A DNA stretch of 64,000 nucleotides from the NCBI RefSeq assembly GCF_051216895.1, contig NZ_JBPKAO010000004.1:248001-312000 (forward strand). Reading direction: 5' to 3'. A program made the translations under genes and the position numbers. Under the pieces are notes generated by a model that was not told where the DNA came from, did not search any database, and saw nothing but the letters and a program-made list of their open reading frames with translations. The stretch is from Aquipuribacter sp051216895. GTDB lineage: Bacteria > Actinomycetota > Actinomycetes > Actinomycetales > JBBAYJ01. This document shows, piece by piece, positions 32,723-41,945 of this stretch. Position 1 is the stretch's first letter, and each line of letters opens with the position of its first letter.

Positions 32723-33838
32723 ATGGAGGTCTCGGCATCCGTCCGCGGCGGCCGCGTCGTGGCCGCGATGACCGGCCTGCTCGCCGCGGCGCTGCTCGTC
32801 GTCCCCGCGGCGTCGGCGTCCACAGCGGCCGGTGAGGACACGGCCTTCGTGCTGCTGCCGTCGAAGGGTTCGAGCCTCGCCGAGTCCGGCGGGTACTTCG
32901 TCCTGGCCGCGGACGAGGGCCAGACCGTCACCCAGTCGGTCGATCTGCGCAACGACCAGGACGTCCCGCTGAAGCTCGAGCTCACGGCCCTGGACGCCGG
33001 GACCGCCGAGGTGGGCGGTGTGTCGTTCCCGGCGCCGGGTGAGGCAGTGAGTGCTACGGGCACGTGGATCACGATCGAGCAGCCATCGGTCACCCTCGCC
33101 CCGGGTGAGGCCACCACGGTGGACTTCCGCGTCGTGGTCCCCGACCAGGTCGAGGCAGGAACGCACCTGGCGGGACTGTCGGTCAGCCCGCCGCCGGCAC
33201 CCCAGCTCGCAGTGACCGCGGGAGAGGACCAGGCCGGCGCCGAGCTGGCCGTGCGAACCCGGCGCGTCATCGCGGTGCAGGTGGACGTGGGCTCGGCCCC
33301 CGCCGAGCTCCTCATCACCGGTACCGACCCGCTGGCGCGACCGGACGGTCTGCACGTGGGGATCGGGGTGGAGAACACCGGCGGCACCCTGCTGACAGAG
33401 ACCAATGGGACCCTCTCGATCCCCGGCCTGGACGTGGAGCACGACTTCGCTGTCGGCACGTTCGTACCCGGCACCGCCATCGCCTACCCCATCCCCGTGG
33501 AGGGGACCGTGGCGATCGGCGAGTACCCCGTGAACGTGCACATCGACTACGCCGACGGTCAGGTCGTGACGTTCGACGGGCTCTTCACGGTGGCGCCTGA
33601 GGTGGCCGCGGCGCTCGCCGAGGCAGCGGGTGAGACTCCCGGAGGGATGGACCTCGCCGCCAGCGGACTGGTGGGGATCGTCATCGCCGTCGTGATGGGT
33701 GCTGCCCTGGCCGTCCTCCTCCTCCTGCTCGTGGCTGTGCTCATCCGCCGTCGGACCCCCAGGGGTCGCCGCAGCGCAGTGTCCCCGAGCGCTTCCGGCC
33801 GCCGAAGCGGGCGCTCGCCGGCTCCGTTGGCGCGCTGA
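32723..33838 (+). CDS. DUF916-type WxL-interacting membrane-anchored protein
   Basis: A 371-residue surface protein. A signal peptide (to about PAASA, residue 34) precedes a DUF916-like Ig-fold region (SGGYFVLAADEGQTVTQSVD, WITIEQPSVTLAPGEATTVD, FRVVVPDQVEAGTHLAGLSV). A second beta domain (about 210-290), a C-terminal transmembrane helix (GLVGIVIAVVMGAALAVLLL) and a basic tail follow. In WxL systems such proteins hold the WxL protein at the cell wall. AGAAAGG lies 5 nt before the ATG. It is presumably under the upstream c-di-GMP riboswitch, modulated by the intergenic hairpin. Confidence 0.72.
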   Translation: MEVSASVRGGRVVAAMTGLLAAALLVVPAASASTAAGEDTAFVLLPSKGSSLAESGGYFVLAADEGQTVTQSVDLRNDQDVPLKLELTALDAGTAEVGGVSFPAPGEAVSATGTWITIEQPSVTLAPGEATTVDFRVVVPDQVEAGTHLAGLSVSPPPAPQLAVTAGEDQAGAELAVRTRRVIAVQVDVGSAPAELLITGTDPLARPDGLHVGIGVENTGGTLLTETNGTLSIPGLDVEHDFAVGTFVPGTAIAYPIPVEGTVAIGEYPVNVHIDYADGQVVTFDGLFTVAPEVAAALAEAAGETPGGMDLAASGLVGIVIAVVMGAALAVLLLLLVAVLIRRRTPRGRRSAVSPSASGRRSGRSPAPLAR

Positions 33839-34265
33839 AGCCCGATCCGGCACCGGGCCCGCTGCGCAGCAGCAGCAGCACGGCCTCCCGGTGATCCCGG
33901 ACGTGCACCCTCGCGACCCCGCCAAGGTGCTCCTGCGCAGGCGTTCGCTGATCAGGTACAGGCCTGCCGACAAGCTGGCCGGCCCATGGGTCCGCTCAGG
34001 CCGTCGCTCCAGCCTCACCTGAGGCTCTCCTGTGCATCAGGGTGACTCAGGACTCGACGGCCACTGTGGACGCCCTGGGGCTCCAGAAGGGCTCACCCGT
34101 GGTCGAGTAGACCTGCAGGAGGTCAACGATGCCTGCACTGACAAGGACGGTCGCCGCGACGGCGGGGGGGACGCGCTTCGACGCACGTCCGGGCACCCTC
34201 GACCCTGGACGTGCGCCACGGTGGTGGACCAGCGACGCCCCGTCGACGTCTGGAGGGGTGTGAAA
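33839..34265. other. Intergenic region, no gene recognised
   Basis: 427 nt without a convincing reading frame. It holds a 16-bp interrupted palindrome, AGCCTCA-CC-TGAGGCT (34011-34026), which looks like a protein-binding site, and ends with GGAGGGG in front of the GGDEF-EAL start. No second riboswitch core was found. Confidence 0.4.
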
Positions 34266-36860
34266 ATGCGCGACCCGTCCACGCCGCACTGCGACCCCGG
34301 TGGTGGGGCGTCGGCCCCTACCTCCGCGTGGTTGCGGGAGCACTTCCGGGCCGCATTCGAGCGCTCGCCGGTGCCGCAGGCCACTGTCGACCGGCTGGGC
34401 CGGCTGAACCTGGTGAACGACGCACTGTGGCACCTGCTGGGCCGCAGCCGGCAGGAGCTCGTCGGCCTACAGTCCGAGGCGCTCGGCCATGGTGACGACA
34501 GCGGCGAGGGTGCTGTCGTGCTCGCGAGCCTGCTCCGGGGACAGACCGAGACCGGCCGGTGCGAGCGCGTCCTGCGCCACCGCGACGGGAGTGCTGTGCC
34601 CGTCGGCATCGACGTGAGCGTCTTGCACGATGAGAGCGGTGCCGTCGACGGGGCCGTCGCGCAGTTCCAGGACCTGCGGGCTGTGCGGGCCGCCGAACGC
34701 GCCCGCCTCCGCCAGGACGAGATGACAGACGCGTTCGCCCGGCTGGCGAGCGACCTCGCCATCGTCAGCGACGCCGACGGCATGCTGCTGTACGTGTCAC
34801 CGGCCGTGACCCGCCTCTTCGGGTACGACAGCCAGGACCTCGTCGCCGGATGCGGCTGGGACGTCGTCCACCCCGACGACCTCGCGGCCGCCCAGGACAC
34901 CTACCACTCGGTGGTCAGCACGGGCGTGTCCGCGACCATGCTCCTGCGGGTCGGGACTCGCGACGGAGAGTGGCGGTGGGTCGAGGAGACCTGTCACAAC
35001 GTGCTCGACAGCGGCATCGGCGGCATCGTCTGCAACCTCACGGTCGTGACGGAACGCATCCTGGCCGAGCAGGCCCTACGGCGCAGCGAGCACCGCTACC
35101 GGACCCTGGCCGAGACCGCCGAGGAAGGCATCTGGGCGGTGGACGCCCAAGGCCGGACGGGATTCGCGAACGCCCGCGTCGCCGACATCCTGGGCGTCAG
35201 CATCGAGGAGATCTACGAGCGGAACGCCCTGGACCTGCTGCAGCCCCAGGACTCCGGTCAGATGGCCCTGCGTCTGGCGACGCGTCACGAGCGCGGCAGC
35301 GAGCGGTACGAGGTCGCCTACCGCCACCCGGACGGGCGGACACGACAGCTATGGATCTCCGCGGCGCCGTGGACCGACGAAGCCGTAGGCAGGGGGTCCC
35401 TCGCCCTGGTCTCGGACATCACCGACGCCCGACGAGCGGAGGCGCAGATCGCGGCGGCCACGCTCCAGGACCACCTGACCGGACTGGCCAACCGTGCGTT
35501 GCTGCTCGACCGGCTCGAGCAGGCCACCCGTCGCACGGAGCTGAGCCCGGTCGTCCTGTCCGTCGACCTGGACCACTTCAAGCTCATCAACGACTCACGA
35601 GGTCACGCGGTGGGTGACGCCGTCCTGGTCGCGGTCGCCGACCGGCTGCGCGGTGTCATCGGCCCGCACGACACCCTCGCCCGCCCTGGCGGCGATGAGT
35701 TCGTCATCGTCATGGAGCATGGGGACGAGGCCGACGGCAAGCGCCTCGCCAAAGACGTGCTCGACGTCCTAGGCCTGCCTGTCGAGATCGCCGAGGGCAT
35801 GACGGTCGACGTCGCGGCCTCGGTCGGAGTGGCCGTCAGCCCTGGAGCCGGCGCCGACGACCTGCTGCGCTTCGCCGAGATCGCCATGTACGCAGCCAAG
35901 ACCGCCGGGCGCGGCCGCGCCCGGGTGTTCGACCATGCCCTCGCCGACGACGCCGGGCACCGGTTCGCCCTCGCCGGCGACCTTCGCGCGGCCCTGGCCG
36001 CCGAGGTCCTGGAACCGCACTTCCAATCCGTCGTAGAGCTGGCGACTGGTCGCGTCCTCGGCGTGGAGGCACTGGCCCGTTGGACGGACCCACGGCGCGG
36101 TCCCGTCCGCCCGGACCAGTTCGTGCCCGTGGCGGAGGCGTCCGGCCTGAGCGGGGAGCTCGACCGGTACATGCTCGCGCGCGCCCTCACCCAGGTCGGC
36201 CGACTCCGCTGCGCGGGGCTGTTCCCCCCTGACGCCTTCGTCGCGGTCAACCTGTCCGCAGGCAACCTGCAGAACAGCCAGTTCGAGACGTTCGCCCAGC
36301 AGTGGGCGGACAGAGCCGGCGTCCCGCCCCGCTGCGTCACGCTCGAGATCACCGAGACGGCGATCATGGACGAGCCGGAGCACGCCATCGCGGTGCTGCG
36401 TCGCCTGCGTGAGGCCGGGTTCGGTATCGCCATCGACGACTTCGGCACCGGCTACAGCAGCCTCGCCTACCTGCGGGACCTGCCCGTCTCCGCGCTCAAG
36501 ATCGACCGAAGCTTCATCTCGGACCTCACGACCCACCCGGACGCACCGGCCATCGCCGCGTCCATCATCGAGCTGGGGAAGGCCGTCGGCGTCAGCGTCG
36601 TCGCCGAGGGCGTGGAGACCGTCGCGCAGGCCTCCCTGCTCCGCCGCCTGGGCTGCGCCACCGCCCAGGGGTGGTTGTGGAGCAAGGCGCTGCCGATCGA
36701 GGAGCTCGCGGCCTCCGGGATCCTCATCCGACCCTTCGACGTCCGTATCCCCGACGACGACCTGCGCGGTGACCGCCCAACGACGGCACCCGCCGCGGCG
36801 ATCGCGCAGTCGACGGCCTCGGCCCGCTCGGGCCGGATGACGGAGCAGAGTCACTCATGA
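34266..36860 (+). CDS. PAS-PAS-PAS-GGDEF-EAL c-di-GMP enzyme
   Basis: An 864-residue cytosolic protein. Three PAS domains (about residues 20-145, 160-280 and 285-410) precede GGDEF (LARPGGDEFVIV, about 475) and EAL (GVEALARW, about 600; VTLEITETAIMD; DDFGTGYSSLAYL, about 723; KIDRSF; EGVET). Both active sites appear intact, so it may switch between synthesis and breakdown of c-di-GMP. ATG 34266 has GGAGGGG 7 nt upstream. The stop overlaps the start of the B12-binding protein (ATGA), so the two are made together. It lies just after a c-di-GMP riboswitch operon. Confidence 0.87.
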   Translation: MRDPSTPHCDPGGGASAPTSAWLREHFRAAFERSPVPQATVDRLGRLNLVNDALWHLLGRSRQELVGLQSEALGHGDDSGEGAVVLASLLRGQTETGRCERVLRHRDGSAVPVGIDVSVLHDESGAVDGAVAQFQDLRAVRAAERARLRQDEMTDAFARLASDLAIVSDADGMLLYVSPAVTRLFGYDSQDLVAGCGWDVVHPDDLAAAQDTYHSVVSTGVSATMLLRVGTRDGEWRWVEETCHNVLDSGIGGIVCNLTVVTERILAEQALRRSEHRYRTLAETAEEGIWAVDAQGRTGFANARVADILGVSIEEIYERNALDLLQPQDSGQMALRLATRHERGSERYEVAYRHPDGRTRQLWISAAPWTDEAVGRGSLALVSDITDARRAEAQIAAATLQDHLTGLANRALLLDRLEQATRRTELSPVVLSVDLDHFKLINDSRGHAVGDAVLVAVADRLRGVIGPHDTLARPGGDEFVIVMEHGDEADGKRLAKDVLDVLGLPVEIAEGMTVDVAASVGVAVSPGAGADDLLRFAEIAMYAAKTAGRGRARVFDHALADDAGHRFALAGDLRAALAAEVLEPHFQSVVELATGRVLGVEALARWTDPRRGPVRPDQFVPVAEASGLSGELDRYMLARALTQVGRLRCAGLFPPDAFVAVNLSAGNLQNSQFETFAQQWADRAGVPPRCVTLEITETAIMDEPEHAIAVLRRLREAGFGIAIDDFGTGYSSLAYLRDLPVSALKIDRSFISDLTTHPDAPAIAASIIELGKAVGVSVVAEGVETVAQASLLRRLGCATAQGWLWSKALPIEELAASGILIRPFDVRIPDDDLRGDRPTTAPAAAIAQSTASARSGRMTEQSHS

Positions 36861-38371
36861 CCGCCGGGACGAGAGGGATCGGACCTGTGGGCGGGCCGGG
36901 AGATCCTGGCGTGCCGGCAGGACGGTCGCCCGGTGCTCTGCCGCCCTCGCTGGTGGCTGCCCGTCGGGACCGCTCGCGCCAGTCGTCGTACCTGCTCCGC
37001 CCCGGCCGGGCCTACCCGCCGACACCGCCGGCGGCCGACCCGGACGCGGTCGCTCACCAGCTGCAGGCGACCCGCGCGCTGCTGCGCGCCCGCACCCGGA
37101 GCGAGGTCGTGGACATCCTCGCCACCTTCGTCCACGACCTCGGCGGTGCGGTCCTCCCGGCCCGGCTCGGCGGCCCCGGGATCCTGCCCGTCGACATCTC
37201 CCTCGGCCTGTCCGAACCGATGCTGGTCCGCATCGACGACATCAGCATCAGCGCCATGCGGCTGGAGAATCTGCTCGTGGTCCTGCTCGCGGACGCACGT
37301 CACGCAGTCGCTCGTCTCCGGCCCGACGCAGCCCCCGAGCCCCGAGCACGCCCGACGGCGGACCCCTTGAGCCAGTACTTCGCAACAGTCCGGGCCGCCG
37401 ACGCCGACGCCGCCTGCGCGCTCGTCACGGACCTGCTGGGGCAGGGCCACGACGTGGAGAGCGTGATACGCGAGGTGCTCGCCCCGACCCAGGTCGAGGT
37501 CGGCCGGCTCTGGCAGCGGGGCTACTGGTCCGTGGCCGACGAGCACGCGGCGACCGCGGTCACCGACCGCGCCCTCTCCGTCCTGACGTCGACGATCGAG
37601 CGGCGTGGGTGCGCAGCCCTCGCGACGGACCGTACGCGGGCGCCGCGCGAGCGGCACGTCCTCATGGCCTGCGCGGAGGGCGAGTGGCACAGCCTCCCCG
37701 CTCGTCTCGCCGGCGCTGTGGCGAGCTCCCGGGGTGTCCGTGTCACCGTCCTCGGTGGGTCCGTGCCGGCAGAGCACCTGGGCCGGCGCCTGGCTGCAGG
37801 CGACATCGACCTGCTTGCGCTCTCCTGCACCCTGACGACGAACCTGCTCGGAGCCCTGCGCTGTGTGGAGGCGGCCCACGCCGCGGGCGTGCCGGTCGTG
37901 GCCGGCGGTCATGCGTTCGGTGGCACCCCGGACCGTGCCCTCGCCATCGGGGCGGACGGCTGGTCCGACGACCCGGCCAGCCTGGCCAACGCCGCCCCGG
38001 ACCTGCGGGGCCGGCCCGCCCCGGTGCCCCGGGAGGTGCTGCTGCTGGACGCCGCCGACGCCGGACTCGTGGTGCAGGCCGTGGCGCTGCTGGACGCCGC
38101 CGCCCCGCAGCCCGGCACCGGGGACGACGCGGGCTCGTCACGGACCGGGACCCTCACGAACCTCCTGCGGCACACGGCTGCCGCTGTGCTGACCGACGAC
38201 GTCGGCGTGCTGTCGGCGATCCTGCAGTGGCACGGCGAGCGGGACACGCGCGTGCTGCCCCGCCACCTGATCGAGTCCGTCGTCCTCACCCTCGCCGAGG
38301 CAATCTCTGAGATCGCCCCAGCGGGGGCGGCGGCCCTAGGCGCAGCCGCGAGCGACATGCCGACGCCCTGA
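36857..38371 (+). CDS. CarH-like cobalamin-binding sensor protein
   Basis: A 504-residue protein. Residues 60-150 form an uncharacterised domain seen in other actinobacterial signalling proteins. Residues 170-245 are a B12-binding cap helix bundle containing LWQRGYWSVADEHAAT: Trp219, Glu229 and His230 have exactly the spacing of the CarH photoreceptor residues W131, E141 and H142. A Rossmann B12-binding domain follows with GEWHSLPARL (His278, probable lower cobalt ligand) and LGGSVPAEHL. A 100-residue C-terminal helical region ends the protein. There is no DNA-binding domain, so output is probably through the coupled GGDEF-EAL protein. Confidence 0.75.
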   Translation: MTAGTRGIGPVGGPGDPGVPAGRSPGALPPSLVAARRDRSRQSSYLLRPGRAYPPTPPAADPDAVAHQLQATRALLRARTRSEVVDILATFVHDLGGAVLPARLGGPGILPVDISLGLSEPMLVRIDDISISAMRLENLLVVLLADARHAVARLRPDAAPEPRARPTADPLSQYFATVRAADADAACALVTDLLGQGHDVESVIREVLAPTQVEVGRLWQRGYWSVADEHAATAVTDRALSVLTSTIERRGCAALATDRTRAPRERHVLMACAEGEWHSLPARLAGAVASSRGVRVTVLGGSVPAEHLGRRLAAGDIDLLALSCTLTTNLLGALRCVEAAHAAGVPVVAGGHAFGGTPDRALAIGADGWSDDPASLANAAPDLRGRPAPVPREVLLLDAADAGLVVQAVALLDAAAPQPGTGDDAGSSRTGTLTNLLRHTAAAVLTDDVGVLSAILQWHGERDTRVLPRHLIESVVLTLAEAISEIAPAGAAALGAAASDMPTP

Positions 38372-38940
38372 CACGAATGTGCGTCCTTGCCGCCCCCGTC
38401 ACGGGCAGACCGCACGTTGAGCGCTGCATGCGTCCCGTGCTGGGATGGGCGGGCGGTCCCTCGGGTCCTTCGCCTCGCTCGGCCGGGGCTGGGCGTAGCC
38501 GTGCTGAGGTGGGGCGTGGCACCCGCGACCGTCCGTATCGACGAGGCAGCTGCCGCCGGGCGCCCTTCTCCCGAGTTGTCCGGCCACCTCTGACAGGTGA
38601 ACGGACCCTGTCGTCGTGGCTGTCGCGCCACGACACCGTCCGGGGTGCGGGTGTCAGCGGACCTCTCAGCCCACGAGCCCGTGACCGCGTTCCTGATCCG
38701 GATGAATAGCGGTCCGCCGAAGCGCGTACCGCGTCCCAGATTCGCTCAGCCCTCTCCTGCGGCCGCAGCGCGTCTGACCTGTTCGGATGAAGCTCCGGAT
38801 CCCCCACGGGGGCGGGAGTGGGGACGTGGACTTCGGCGGGGCGGGCGGCCACCCACGACCGAGCCGGTCGCCGCCCTGGCCAGAACGGTAGTGGTTACCC
38901 CGACCGGGTGTCCCGTGCCGCGGCGGGGCGACGACGCCGG
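38372..38940. other. Intergenic region, no gene recognised
   Basis: About 570 nt with no frame that looks conserved or has biased third positions over a useful length. It contains a hairpin GTCGTGGC-TGTCGC-GCCACGAC at 38613-38634, perhaps a distal terminator for the B12-protein operon. Otherwise nothing was recognised. Confidence 0.35.
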
Positions 38941-38983
38941 ACGGCCCCGCCCGACCGCCGGTGAGGCGGACGAGCGGGGCCGT
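38941..38983 (-). terminator. Terminator of the fibronectin-repeat surface protein gene
   Basis: ACGGCCCCGC (38941-38950) and GCGGGGCCGT (38974-38983) pair perfectly. The structure starts 26 nt after the minus-strand stop at 39010. Confidence 0.55.
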
Positions 38984-39009
38984 CGGTCGTGCCTGCTGCG
39001 GTGCGTCGG

Positions 39010-41424
39010 TCAGGCGTCAGCCACCTGACGGCGACGGCCGGCGAGCATCGCGCCGACGCCCATCAGGAGCAGCAGCACGCCGCCCAGGGCGACGGTGCCG
39101 GCCTCGGCGCCCGTACGGGCCAGGGCGGCCGGAGCCGCCGTGGTGTACGTGGCTGCGGGGGCGGTCACGACCGTGCGGACCGGGGCGTTGACGACGAGGG
39201 GGTCGTCGTCGGGGACCGGCTCGTCCGCGGGGGGAGCGGGCTCGCCCTGGACGACGAGGTCGATGTCGAACGGCGCGCCGTCGGCGCCCTGCTCGTTGAC
39301 CGCGAGGAGTCGGAAGGCGTACTCACCGGGCGGGAGGTCGTCGATGACGATCTCCCGGGTGTCGGCGTCGAACTCCTCGTAGCCGCCGAAGTCGGGACCA
39401 CTGAGGCCGAGCACGTAGCCGACGATCTCCGAGGTGCCCGAGTCCTCGGGCGCGCCGAACCGGACCGTTACCTGTCCGTCGCCGGTCTGGGTGACCGAGA
39501 CGTTCGTGGGCACCGACGGGGCACGCCACTCGTTGGTCTGCTCGTCGTCCGACCCGGGCTCCCCGACACCGTCCTCGGTGATCGCGGCGACGGAGAAGGT
39601 GTACTCCGTACCTGGGCGGAGCCCGGTGAACTCGTGGCTGCGGACGCTGGCCCCGACGTCCTGGGTCAGCACGTCCGGGGCATCAGCAGCGAGGACGCCG
39701 TCGAGGCGCCCGAACAGGGGCCTCGGCGAGGCGGTCACCCGGTAGCCGATGATGGGGGAGTCGCCCTCGGTGGAGGGGGCGGTCCAGAAGACCAGGACCG
39801 AGGTGGGGCCGGTCTGCTCGGCCTCGACCTCGATCGGCTCCGAGGGAAGGGCAGGCAGGTCGAAGTCGTACCTGGCGGCCGCGCTGTGACCGAACTCGTT
39901 GTTGGCGACCACCGTCACCGTGTGCGCCCCGAGGGCCACGCCGGTGAGCGTGACCTCGCGCTGGGTGACCCGCTGCGGCGTGCCGCCGTCCAGCGTGACG
40001 TCGTAGCTGTCGAGCTGGGGGTGGCCCAGGTTCGACGGAGCTGCCCACCGGATGGTCACCCTGCTGCTCCCCAGGCGCTCCGAGGTCACCTGGAGCGGTA
40101 CGGAAGGGCTGGCGCCGACGTACACCTGAGTGGACGCCGGGGCGCTGTCGCCGTACTCGCTGATGGCGCGGACGCTCACGGTGTGCAACCCGGGGGCGAC
40201 GCCCGTCAGCGTGGTCGACAGGTCGCCGACGGTCACAGGCACTGCTGCGGCCTCGTCGTCGTCCAACCAGACGGAGTAGCCGTCGAGACCGGGGTGACCG
40301 GCGTGCTCCGGGACTGACCAGGAGACGCTGACGCCGTCCTCACCGTCCTGGGTCGCGGTGACCGCGACCGGGGAGGTCGGTGCGGCGGTCACGCTGAAGG
40401 CGTCGGAAACCGCACCGCTGATGCCGTGGTCGCTGACCGCCTGGACCCGCACGGAGTGGAGCCCGGGCGCGAGGTCGGGGAACGAGGCGCTGCTGGTCGG
40501 GGCCTGGACCTCCTGCGGGGCGCCATCGTCCACGAAGACCAGGTAGCCCGTGACGCTGCTGGTCCCCGGGTCGCTCGGGGCGGACCAGGTGATGACGGCG
40601 GCCCGGTCGTCGACGACCACGTCCAGGTCGGTGGGCGGCTGCGGTGCCACGTGCTCCTCGCCCTCGATGGTGACGGTGGTCTGCTCACCGGGGTAGCAGT
40701 TGGTGGACAGGTTCACCATGTACTCACCCGCGGGCATGTCTTCGAAGGGGTGCGTGGTGGTCCCGCGTGGCAGCTCGACGTTGAAGCTCGGAGGCCCCTC
40801 GGTCTCCGTAGGTCCCTCGATGTACAGAGGTTCTTCGTTGCCCGGAAGACCTCCGATGTACAGCCACATCTGGTAGGTGTCGCGGCACGGGTAGTTGAGG
40901 GTGGCCCAGTGGTCGATGGTCCAGGTGACAACGACGTCACCGTCGGCGCTCGCGGTGGCGAGCAGGTTGAGCGGGCCCGCCGCCGCTTCGACGTCCTCCT
41001 GGGCCGTCACCGACCCGTCGGGCTCCGACCCCCCTCCACCGGCCTCGTCGGCGGCGTCCACGCCACCCGTCTCGGTGGGAACGGGCGCGTCCGGACTGGT
41101 CGCCGGTGTGTCGAGGCTCGGCTCGGCGGCGACGTCCGGCTCCTCGACCACCGCCACCTCGGGGTCCACGGCCGGGTCGGTCTCGGTGGGCGCCTCGACG
41201 GGCTCCTCGGGCTCCTCGATGACGGGCACAGGGCCGGGGTCGACGTCCTCGGTGGCGTCGGCCGCCTCAGTCACCTCCGGCGCGGCGGCGACCGCCTCGG
41301 GGTCGACCGTCCCGGCCAGCGCGCTGGGGATCCCCGAGGCGCCGACGACGACGACCGCAGCCAGCGCGGCGATCGTCCTCACCCGTCGGGACGACCGGCC
41401 CGGCTTCGTAGTTCTAGCGACCAT
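39010..41424 (-). CDS. Fibronectin type III repeat surface protein with LARTG sorting signal
   Basis: An 804-residue exported protein. A basic N-terminus and signal helix (RTIAALAAVVVVGASGIPSA) lead to a 100-residue Pro/Glu/Asp/Thr-rich stalk, then a unique domain (about 150-265) with two Cys. Five fibronectin type III domains follow (APQPPTDLDVVVDDRAAVIT, APTSPVAVTATQDGEDGVSV and similar), each ending in the usual G(L)HTV..A.(S/N)E(Y/F)G strand. The C-terminus has LARTG, a hydrophobic helix and RRRQ, a sortase cell-wall anchoring signal. It is probably an adhesin or wall protein. It is convergent with the c-di-GMP/B12 operon. Confidence 0.8.
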   Translation of the reverse strand: MVARTTKPGRSSRRVRTIAALAAVVVVGASGIPSALAGTVDPEAVAAAPEVTEAADATEDVDPGPVPVIEEPEEPVEAPTETDPAVDPEVAVVEEPDVAAEPSLDTPATSPDAPVPTETGGVDAADEAGGGGSEPDGSVTAQEDVEAAAGPLNLLATASADGDVVVTWTIDHWATLNYPCRDTYQMWLYIGGLPGNEEPLYIEGPTETEGPPSFNVELPRGTTTHPFEDMPAGEYMVNLSTNCYPGEQTTVTIEGEEHVAPQPPTDLDVVVDDRAAVITWSAPSDPGTSSVTGYLVFVDDGAPQEVQAPTSSASFPDLAPGLHSVRVQAVSDHGISGAVSDAFSVTAAPTSPVAVTATQDGEDGVSVSWSVPEHAGHPGLDGYSVWLDDDEAAAVPVTVGDLSTTLTGVAPGLHTVSVRAISEYGDSAPASTQVYVGASPSVPLQVTSERLGSSRVTIRWAAPSNLGHPQLDSYDVTLDGGTPQRVTQREVTLTGVALGAHTVTVVANNEFGHSAAARYDFDLPALPSEPIEVEAEQTGPTSVLVFWTAPSTEGDSPIIGYRVTASPRPLFGRLDGVLAADAPDVLTQDVGASVRSHEFTGLRPGTEYTFSVAAITEDGVGEPGSDDEQTNEWRAPSVPTNVSVTQTGDGQVTVRFGAPEDSGTSEIVGYVLGLSGPDFGGYEEFDADTREIVIDDLPPGEYAFRLLAVNEQGADGAPFDIDLVVQGEPAPPADEPVPDDDPLVVNAPVRTVVTAPAATYTTAAPAALARTGAEAGTVALGGVLLLLMGVGAMLAGRRRQVADA

Positions 41425-41648
41425 TGATGCGTGTCTCCTGAGTCCGGGGCCCGGCACGGGACCAGGGCCGGGGGGCTCATCGACATCCGCCCGGAGCACC
41501 TGAGCGGTCCGTGACGGGCCCCACCCGCTCGGAGCAAGGGGTGGCGCTGCTCCTGGCGGTGTTACGTCATCGGTCGCGGCCCGAAACAGCGGTGACACCT
41601 GACGCGGGTTGTATCGGGCACCCCACCCCTGATCACCCGGAGGAACCC

Positions 41649-41945
41649 GTGGCACCCACCCCACCCACCGATGCCGAGCTCGACACGATGATCATCGCCC
41701 GCCTGGCGTCGATGGGCCTGGACATCACCCAGCTCCCGCCGGGCTCCACGGCGGACCCGGTGACCGGCAGCCCCGGTCAGCTGTCCGTCCTGGCCAGCCT
41801 GCGCTCGTTCGTGCGCGGCACCGTCACCACCCTCAGCGCCTACACCGTGCCCGGCCCCGGGGGCAGCCTCGACCCGCGGCTGTCCCAGCAGGGACCCGCG
41901 CCGCTGCTGTACCCGTCCGTCACGACCGCCTGGACCGACCGGTGA
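41649..41945 (+). CDS. Small protein coupled to the exported amidase
   Basis: A 98-residue soluble protein with no signal peptide and no recognised family (DAELDTMIIARLASMGLDIT, LASLRSFVRGTVTTLSAYTV). GGAGGA is 4 nt before the GTG. Its stop overlaps the amidase start (GTGA). It may be a partner carried out with the folded amidase by the Tat pathway, but this is inferred only from coupling. Confidence 0.55.
   Translation: MAPTPPTDAELDTMIIARLASMGLDITQLPPGSTADPVTGSPGQLSVLASLRSFVRGTVTTLSAYTVPGPGGSLDPRLSQQGPAPLLYPSVTTAWTDR

Noticed and set aside
38377..38709. Small plus-strand frames in the gap after the B12-protein gene
   Set aside because: They lack biased third positions, ribosome sites and any recognisable motif.
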